Below, piece after piece: positions 32,304-39,553 of a stretch of DNA of 39,553 nt. Source of the DNA: Diphasiastrum complanatum (Eukaryota; Streptophyta; Lycopodiopsida; Lycopodiales; Lycopodiaceae); contig MU835390.1 of NCBI GenBank assembly GCA_029204225.1, positions 1 to 39,553 on the forward strand, read 5' to 3'. The notes under the pieces are model-generated. The model ran no database searches. It was not told the origin of the DNA and saw only the letters and a program-made list of their open reading frames with translations. The position numbers and the translations under genes are program-made. Every line of letters begins with the position of its first letter. The stretch's first letter is position 1.

Positions 32304-35300
32304 ATGGTTGAACACAGCGAGTCTGAGATTGACACTAATCCGTTGCTACATGGCCCTGGTGAAGTTCTGTTCTCGCCCTTGGTTTGGATTTGTTTTGATT
32401 GAATGAGCTGGTAAATTACTGTTGCAAGATTGCCACTTTCTTATGGTGCCTGTTTTATCAGGAAGTCGCTGGTAACCTACCTTTCCAGCTTGTAGTATCT
32501 AATAAACTTGCAACAATGAGAGAGCTAGCTTTGAGCTGATTTTTGACACAGCTTATGTATGTTTTAAGCCATGGGAGCCTTTATCCTGTGATCTCTTTAG
32601 GCGTTGGACAAATTATGTCTCTAGGTGAAGGTTAAACTGGGTAAAATCTTACTACTTATGCCATCTCACTGGCATTATGAAAATGAAAACAGGCTTTCTG
32701 ACACTGAAATTCTTGTGATGAAAGTTTTGATTCTAATTTCAGAATGCAATGTGAGATTCTAATGTGACTGAATTGTCAGCAAAATTTGCAGCTGGAACAA
32801 ACTGGAAATCCCAACATAATCTACACAGTTTACCCCTTACCGCAGTCAGATTTTTATTTGATTGATCTAAATAGCAGAGACTGAATTAACGGCTTGAGTG
32901 AAAATTTCTTCATGGCCATTTAGTTTTTTCCTGATTTTCTGCAGAGGCCAAGACTTATTCCCAAGACCAATCACGTGTGGAAACAGCGTCGGACCATGCG
33001 ATCATAGAGGAAGTCGCCTTAACTGTTTCTACCACAGATGATCCATCACTTCCAGTGTGGACATTCAGAACATGGACTTTGGGCTTGATCTCATGTGTGA
33101 TATTATCCTATTTGAACACATTTTTTGGCTACAGGACTGAACCCTTGACTGTCACAGCAATCTCCGCCCAAATTGCAGCCCTTCCAGTTGGGCATTTCAT
33201 GGCAGCAGTTTTACCCAGCAAAATTATTGCATTTCCTTTCACAAATTGGAGGTTTTCTCTCAATCCAGGACCATTCAATGTGAAAGAACACGTGCTAATC
33301 ACCATCTTAGCCAACGCAGGAACTGGATTTGGAACTGGACCTGCATTCGCAATCGGAATCGTCAACATAGTGAAAGTCTTTTATAAAAGGAGCATTAGCT
33401 TTGTTGCATGCCTGCTCCTTGTACTCACCACACAGGTACATTGTTCTTGGCCTGAACAATTTTCAAGCTCCCGATCCTTTTTTGCTAATCGTTAATCTCT
33501 ATTAAGAAGACTTTTTGTGGCTAAGCAACGAGATGAGCTGGTCAATTGATTTTTGAGCTTATGGGTTGGCAGGTGCTGGGATATGGGTGGGCAGGGCTAC
33601 TGCGCAAGTATCTCGTAGAGCCAGTACAGATGTGGTGGCCTTCTAATCTGGTGCAGGTTTCCATCTTCCGGTATTTCTCTACCACCAGTATATGTATCTG
33701 TCTTCTTTAAGCATAAACCAACCCTTTTTTTTAGCTATACATGCAGTTAACATAAATTTTATACTATTCCTTTTTTTAAATCCAGTGCTTCAATTTGAAA
33801 AGCTAGAAGTAGATTCAGAACTGCTTGATCTGCTGATTATGAATCGGGGAATCAGCTGATTAGTAATTGGCCACAAACACTAACATGTATAGATGTGTCA
33901 AGTGTATCATGCCTATTCAAAACCGGGTGGATTCTGAATTGGCTAGAAACAATATTACTCACAGATGTTTTAGCCATGTCTAGTATCACACCAATTCGAA
34001 ACTGGATTGATTTGGTGAACTGACCAATTCTGAATCGGCTCGAAACATTGATAAGTAGAGATGTCTTTGTCATATTTACAAATCTTGACCCATTAAGTGA
34101 TGACCTCAACCACTTCGCTGATCATATACTGAATGTAGCAAAACACTTGCTGGCCATATGATGCTTGTGGCATAAAAATATATTACTACGATGATGTTGC
34201 CTCTGATGACATTGACAAAAGACGGATTTGGAGTGCTGCATAAGGTTTATGAGGACTTATTTTTTGTTTTCTTGCAGGACTCTCCATGAAAAAGATGAAG
34301 GCAAAGGAATCTCGCGGAGCAACTTTTTTCTGATCTGTCTGGTGGCAAGTTTTGTTTATTATACCCTTCCAGGCTATTTCCTCTCCACACTTACTTCCAT
34401 CTCATGGATTTGCCTAATTTTACCACATTCTGTTACAGCACAGCAAATAGGTTCAGGTCTACATGGCCTTGGACTTGGCGCCCTCAGCTTTGATTGGGCT
34501 GGAATGTCAGCTTTTCTCGGCAGCCCTCTTGTTTGCCCTTTGTTTGCCATCATAAATTTAGCTGTTGGGTTCATCATCATGCTTTACATTTTAATGCCTA
34601 TCACATATTGGGGCAATTTGTATAACGCAAAGACTTTCCCTCTATTCTCAACTAATCTATTTACGGGAGATGGCCAACAATACAACATATCATCAATTGT
34701 GAATGAAGAATTTGAGCTGGACATCGATGCTTACAGTAGCTATGGCAAACTTCATATGAGCACATTCTTTGTAATTTCATACGGAATCAATTTTGCCCTA
34801 ATTACAGCAACTGTGACACACGTCCTGCTTTTTCATGGAAAGTGAGTTGAGGAAACAATAAGAAAAGCAGCTTCGCAAAACATGATGCAATAAATTTGTC
34901 TATCATTTTTATGCAAGTGATGTATTCCGTTTCCAGTAATTCTTGACAATTCTTGTTTTCATGAATTAGAATATCCTATATCTCAATGTTTCTTGAATGT
35001 TCTGCAATTAGTGACTGTACTTCTGAATGTATGCCACAGGGAGATTTGGGATCTTAGCAGGGCAGCTCTTCATAAGAACGACCCAGATATTCATACCCGC
35101 CTCATGCGACACTATCCTGACATTCCCCACTCTTGGTTTTTGGTATTGGCAATTACTGGTGTGGTAGTTTCAATTGCAACATGTGAAATCTACAAACATC
35201 AGTTACAGTTGCCATGGTGGGGAGTTATACTAGCATGTGGCATGGCATCCATCTTCACTTTACCTATTGGTGTTCTTACTGCAACTGCTAATCAGGTTTG

Positions 35301-36713
35301 TCAACCCCATTTCAATAATGTTTCCAGGGATTCTCTCTATGGATGGTTTGAATTGCAGCTGCACCTCCCTTTCCAACCTGTTTTATTTCCTATATATCCT
35401 ATTTTCACATCAAAGTTACTCATGGCATAGTTGCCATGAGTAACTTTGATGAGAATTCTGATTTCACCATCACGTGGAAATTCTGAGTTTACATTCAGGA
35501 CAGAACAGCTTTAAAATATGCTTGAGACTTTAGAGTTTGAAAGATCACATTGTACAAATTTTAGCACTGCGTAAATTTTTCAATTGTAAATAATAATTCA
35601 CACAAACTTAGAAACATTTGCAAGTTCGGAATCCAGCAAACGCCTTTGCTGGTAACTATGATTCAAAGTGTCCTCATGTTTGTGTCAATGCCTTTGCATG
35701 GTTGTTCCAGGAAAAGGCTAGCATCAATTTTGTATATGGTTGCAATTATGATTCGATGGCATGCCAAATATGATCCATGCACTTTTTTCTTTTATGATTG
35801 TACGCTTGTGCAGACTCCAGCGTTGAATTCGCTTTCAGAATATATCATTGGCTATGTTTTGCCTGGCCAACCGATTGCAAATGTTTGTTTCAAGACATAT
35901 GGTTACGTCAGCGTGGGACAGGCTATAGCATTTCTTTCGGATTTTAAGCTTGGTCATTACATGAAAATTCCCCCTCGCTCCATGTTTATTGTGCAGGTAT
36001 GCCCTATTTCTTGGATGAGATAACACATACCCAAAAAAGAAAATTCAATATATGTTTATACTTGGTTGCTCTTTGCATGCTGTTGCAAATGTATGCAGGT
36101 CATTGGCACAATAGTAGCTGGCATAATCAACTTGATGGTAACTTGGTGGATGTTAGAGTCAATCCCAAACATTTGTGACATTAAGCTCCTACCTCCAGGA
36201 AGTCCTTGGACTTGCCCCTATGATAGACTCATTTTCGATTCATCTGTGATATGGGGCCTTGTGGGGCCAAAGAGGATATTTGGCCCCTCAGGACTGTACA
36301 GAAATATGAATTGGGCTTTTGTGGGCGGAGCTCTAGCACCGATTCCAGTTTGGTTGCTCTCCAAGACATTTCCAAGAGTGAAATGGATCCCTTTGATCAG
36401 TGTGCCAATTATTCTGAATGGAGCTGCGGTAATGCCCCCTGCCACTGCTGTGAATCTTTCATCATGGGTGCTAGTAGGGTTGTTTTTCAATTGGTATGTG
36501 TTTGAATACCATAGAAAATGGTGGCAGCGCTATAACTATGTCCTTTCTGCAGCTCTTGATGTTGGCACTGCATTCATGGGGGTATTTTTGTATGTCAGCC
36601 TTGGCATACATAACAAGACTTTAAATTGGTGGGGGAATGATGTAGACCACTGTCCTCTTGCGCAGTGTCCCACTGCCCCTGGCATTACTGTAAAAGATTG
36701 TCCTGTTTTTTGA
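32304..36713 (+). CDS. Oligopeptide transporter, OPT family (seven exons, 753 aa)
   Basis: An integral membrane protein of the plant OPT family, which move tri- to pentapeptides, glutathione or metal chelates into cells with protons. Exons: 32304-32358, 32945-33435, 33573-33670, 34278-34841, 35040-35295, 35814-35996, 36099-36713. All six introns are GT-AG and the joined phases are open; 2262 nt gives 753 aa, typical of the family (about 730-770). The start ATG (AAAATGG) gives a polar N-terminus [15 protein letters not shown]. Signatures: [18 protein letters not shown] near 50-67; [10 protein letters not shown] at 125-134; [25 protein letters not shown] after the second intron; HGKEIWD across intron 4; KIPPRSMF at 539-546; [17 protein letters not shown] and a C-terminus ending [11 protein letters not shown]. 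Many hydrophobic segments agree with a multi-pass protein. [16 protein letters not shown] resembles the longer loop of one plant OPT subgroup, but I cannot assign an ortholog or substrate. No lesion was found; it is the only intact gene in the window. Confidence 0.95.
35408..35451 (+). repeat. Perfect 20-bp hairpin in OPT intron 5
   Basis: Left arm 35408-35427 (CATCAAAGTTACTCATGGCA), loop TAGT (35428-35431), right arm 35432-35451 its exact reverse complement. It lies 113 bp after the donor of intron 5. The stem is shorter than typical plant miRNA precursors. Confidence 0.95.
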
Positions 36714-37236
36714 CAATCTACCAATGGTGGCCCTAAAGCAGAGCTTTTGCAGCATTGATGGTAGATCATTACAAGGGGCCCTTATTCCTTTTGGTTCCAA
36801 TCGATTGGTAAATCAAAACATTGACTAACTCCTAGAAAGAAAATTGTAAATTTATGTAAACAATATATGTTCAATCAGTTGGAGCAGAGGGCTTCCACTG
36901 CTCTTCCTCAAATTCAATTACTAACTACTTTAGATAATTGATGTTAAGTTCCAGCTTAGACCCACAGGCGACAACTCATGAAGCACAACAGGGGTACTTA
37001 ACTACTTCGGTTTATCATGAAATTCATCTCAAAATTGTTGGGGTTAGGCATCCAACATAGCTTTAATTAATAGCTTGTATGTAAAAATTTGTAAATATCA
37101 GGAGCAACTGAAGCACTTGTTACTTGACTCTTCAAATCTGAGCATCTGTAAAGATCTATTGGTGCCCACACATATAAAGGCAGAAATTAAGATTTTTCCT
37201 ATAGACCCCCTTTGGTCTCAGTGGAATATCAATGAG

Positions 37237-37239
<3 letters not shown>
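36714..37239. other. 3' flank of the OPT gene
   Basis: Presumed 3' UTR and downstream spacer. No canonical AATAAA was seen just after the stop; AT-rich AATTGTAAATTTATG near 36841 may serve. No gene. Confidence 0.45.

Positions 37240-37284
<45 letters not shown>
37240..37284. repeat. (CT)n microsatellite, about 45 bp
   Basis: Uninterrupted CT run, inverse in sense to the AG run at 30866-30940 on the other side of the OPT gene. Confidence 0.98.
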
Positions 37285-37289
<5 letters not shown>

Positions 37290-37944
37290 TCTCATTTTCC
37301 TTTTTTCACCTCTAAAACCGTTATTTCGATTCAGGATTTATGAGCAACTGAATTCACTTGATTTATGCATTGGTTGTTTTGGAGCCTAGTTAAATAAATA
37401 TGTTGGGCTGATATCAAAATTTGTGTATGCCACAAAATGCAAAGCTTGCCTCTTGATTCACTGTGGATATTCGGCCAAAGTGTGGATATTCGGCCAAAGT
37501 GTGGCACTCGCACAACACTTGCCAGTCATCCATGTATAGGGTTTTTGGAAAAACCCTAAACAATGATGTGGACCAATCAAAATGTGCTATTGTTTGACAT
37601 ACTCATGGTCTATCATAATCTTAACATCGGTGATACAAAACTAAATATAAATCTCATGAATGAAGAAGTGCAGATTAGTTATAAGAGTAGAGATGGAGGA
37701 TAATAAATGAATCACAAAGGAAAAGTTTGGCCCAAGCCTGGTACTTTTGGCACTTTTGCAATTTGTTATGGCAACATTATTGAAAGCATGTTTCATTGAA
37801 AATTTAAGTCCAATAATTGAATGTCTTGAATTTGAAATAAAATTTATTGGCCTCATACGTGTGGGACCAACTTATGTACATTTTACATGATTTTTAATCA
37901 AGCTAGATTTGCCAATTTTTGGTGATTCTTCACACTCCTCAAAT
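37285..37944. other. Intergenic DNA with a short tandem duplication; copia LTR edge at the end
   Basis: TGTGGATATTCGGCCAAAG occurs twice in tandem (37462-37480 and 37481-37499). Around 37929-37945, CACTCCTCAAATTTAGCTTGATC resembles the PPT-stop boundary of copia-1 (CACTCCTCCTCACTATCTAGCTTGG), so a 3' LTR remnant may occupy the DNA just below; its extent is unclear. Confidence 0.45.
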
Positions 37945-38900
37945 TTAGCTTGATCTATTTACAACTCTCTTTGCTAGATGAATGAATGCTTTTAGAAGTG
38001 TCTTAAAAATCCAGCTGCAAACAAGGAACTTTTGACACTCCAATAGAGAATAAGAGTCCATGACGGATCTTTCACCACCTCTTAAAGGATCCCTTTCAAG
38101 ATGTTCCATAAATGTGTAAATATACATGTAAACACTGTTTTAGTAATTTTGGGACAATCCCAAGTCCCATTGTTTTCTTTTATGAGGTCTTGTGCTCAAA
38201 ATTAAGTTCAATCACACAAACTTGACAAAGACCTATGCTCGAACTTAAGTTCGAGCAAATGAGCATGCACTAGAGAGGATAGAGAGAAAAATCAATTCAT
38301 TCCAAAATTAAGAAATTCTCCCAATATTACTAAAACAGTGTTTGTAGCACACTTCAAAACTATACATCATGCCAAGCCATGGATTCCAAGGCATTTTGTG
38401 CACTTGAAGATACATCAATTAAACTATTAGTGCATACATAATGTTGCCAAAGACAACTTGCCTTGCTTGATCCAAATGATTGAGCCTTGATGACTCCATC
38501 TTAATAATCAAGGTTCTTCTTGGAGTCCTCGGGTCTTGAGCTTGCTCCTCCACTTGACTTGACTCCAAACCATCAATGATTTGAATAAGGTATTGATCCA
38601 AAGGTGCTTCTTCAAGTTTACAAATCTTCCACTATTGAAAGATCACATTTCCACCATTGACAACTTCTTTGGTGGAAAACATGTAGATTCTACAATCTCT
38701 ACTTGAAGAACAAAACACTACCATTATTCCTATCATTGAAGTAGGATAATCTTTGGTCCTTACATTGGAATGATCATGCACAAAGCATGTGGACACAATA
38801 TTTCCAAAACAAATGATGTTTCATCTTTTATGACACCGTTCAAACTATTACAAAAATAGTTATTCAACAACAACAAATGTAGATTGAAAAGCATTCAACT
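37945..38900 (-). pseudogene. Internally deleted copia remnant related to copia-1
   Basis: The minus strand near 38830-38640 aligns, with frame changes, to the integrase C-terminal part of copia-1 (VRTKDYPTSMIGIMVVFCSSSRD, CRIYMFSTKEVVNGGNVIF). 38640-38419 aligns to the integrase-RT linker (EEQAQDPRTPRRTLIIKMESSRL against EEQAPNPPITPRRSLRAKVEPSRL). Close to 37945-38010 the frame KTLLKAFIHLAKRVVNRSS resembles the polyprotein end (KPLQKTPFMKFRSS...). RT and nearly all of RNase H are missing between. Confidence 0.65.
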
Positions 38901-38979
38901 TCATTGTATTGTCATATCTACATAAAGCACTAAACATCATCATTCTTAAAGATAACAAACAAGTCATGTTATGTCTATT

Positions 38980-39401
38980 TGTTGGATTATTCTCCTGATT
39001 ATCGACTAATCAATCTTTTAATCTTCATCCACTTCTTATCCAGCTCTGCAATTTTATGCATGTTTCTACACAATCTGTAGAAGTACACGGAAATCGCTCA
39101 CAGATGGATTCCACAAGTGAATTTTCAGGAAGTACTAACTGGACAGATGCCAGCTCACTACACCCAATTGGCCATTATGATCTACGACCTAATCAACTGT
39201 CGTACTGGATGCCCATTTTTGCTTAGTATAAATAATTGATCGTACGTCTATTATTTCATTCATTCATGCAATACATTGAAGAATAATGTAGTAGCTCTCT
39301 CAAGCTTTCAAGCTTGAACACTCTTGAGCATTCTAGCTCCCAGCAAATTACTAGTCTATTTTCATGAGACAAGTTAAACTACGAGGGTAGAAATTTCAAC
39401 A
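38980..39401 (+). repeat. LTR-like sequence (TGTTGGATT ... TTTCAACA), possible solo LTR
   Basis: 422 bp with TGTTG/CAACA ends, TATA-like TAGTATAAATAATTG near 39218, and CTCTCAAGCTTTCAAGCTTGAACACTC in the expected R/U5 region. No flanking 5-bp duplication (CTATT against GTGTA) and no PBS after it, so it may be part of a truncated element. Confidence 0.45.
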
Positions 39402-39553
39402 GTGTAAGAGTAGAGGTGACAACAGAATGAAAACCCACACTCTTATATAGAAGGATGTGTTTCCAAAAATAGATATTACTATAAAACAAAATAAAACAAT
39501 TTCTATTTATAACAACAATCCAATTAGTCAATGATATATTATCATAATGGAAT
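39402..39553. other. Window end, AT-rich, nothing recognised
   Basis: Short flank after the LTR-like sequence; no gene. Confidence 0.5.

Noticed and set aside
35296-35430. Exon 5 of OPT reading on into intron 5
   Set aside because: A GT donor follows NQ and the next exon restores the family sequence ([14 protein letters not shown]); the read-through stretch has no OPT similarity.
33129-36769. Several minus-strand frames opposite the OPT gene
   Set aside because: They are shadows of the strongly supported OPT exons.

Overview
The window is nuclear DNA of a vascular plant. The grounds are: one multi-exon gene with GT-AG introns for a plant-type oligopeptide transporter (OPT), Ty1/copia elements primed from initiator-Met tRNA, a plant-type En/Spm (CACTA) transposase remnant, AT-rich intergenic DNA and long AG/CT microsatellites. 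I cannot name the species. No rRNA, tRNA, CRISPR array or prokaryotic gene was seen.

Layout. 1-4560: AT-rich intergenic DNA with one unrecognised, frameshifted reading frame (2344-3272, minus) and a 32-bp palindrome-bearing tandem array (about 3873-4031, with degenerate copies from about 3690). 4560-9840: wreckage of two copia elements, first a plus-strand gag piece fused head to head to a minus-strand protease/integrase piece, then a nearly full-length but decayed minus-strand element. 9840-17673: a copy (A) of a roughly 1.9-kb LTR-like repeat, split by a young copia element (10939-17098) with two 682-bp LTRs, PBS, PPT, a CAGCG target duplication and a gag-pol frame broken by one homopolymer frameshift. 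The related copy C supplies the empty site. 17674-18950: end of another LTR element (LTR end plus PBS). 19140-19550: an isolated CpG-dense block. 19556-22450: two fragments (E, D) of the same LTR family, E containing an inverted piece, on either side of a CACTA transposase remnant (DUF4218/DUF4216-like). 22480-23452: a second convergent join of copia fragments. 23453-30371: LTR copy B, a minus-strand Ty3/gypsy-like gag region without pol, two PBS-like junctions, then LTR copy C, which carries an inserted 797-bp solo-LTR-like sequence.

30372-37900 is the gene-bearing part. The OPT gene (32304-36713, plus, seven exons, 753 aa) is the only gene here that looks intact; its intron 5 holds a perfect 20-bp hairpin. 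37945-39401 returns to copia debris and an LTR-like sequence.

The genes do not form a pathway: one household-type membrane transporter sits beside a graveyard of nested and inverted retrotransposons. I found no convincing new molecular system. The most informative signals are structural: the nested insertion with its empty site, the repeated inverted joins, a breakpoint cluster in one LTR family, the CpG-dense block, the palindromic array and the intronic hairpin.
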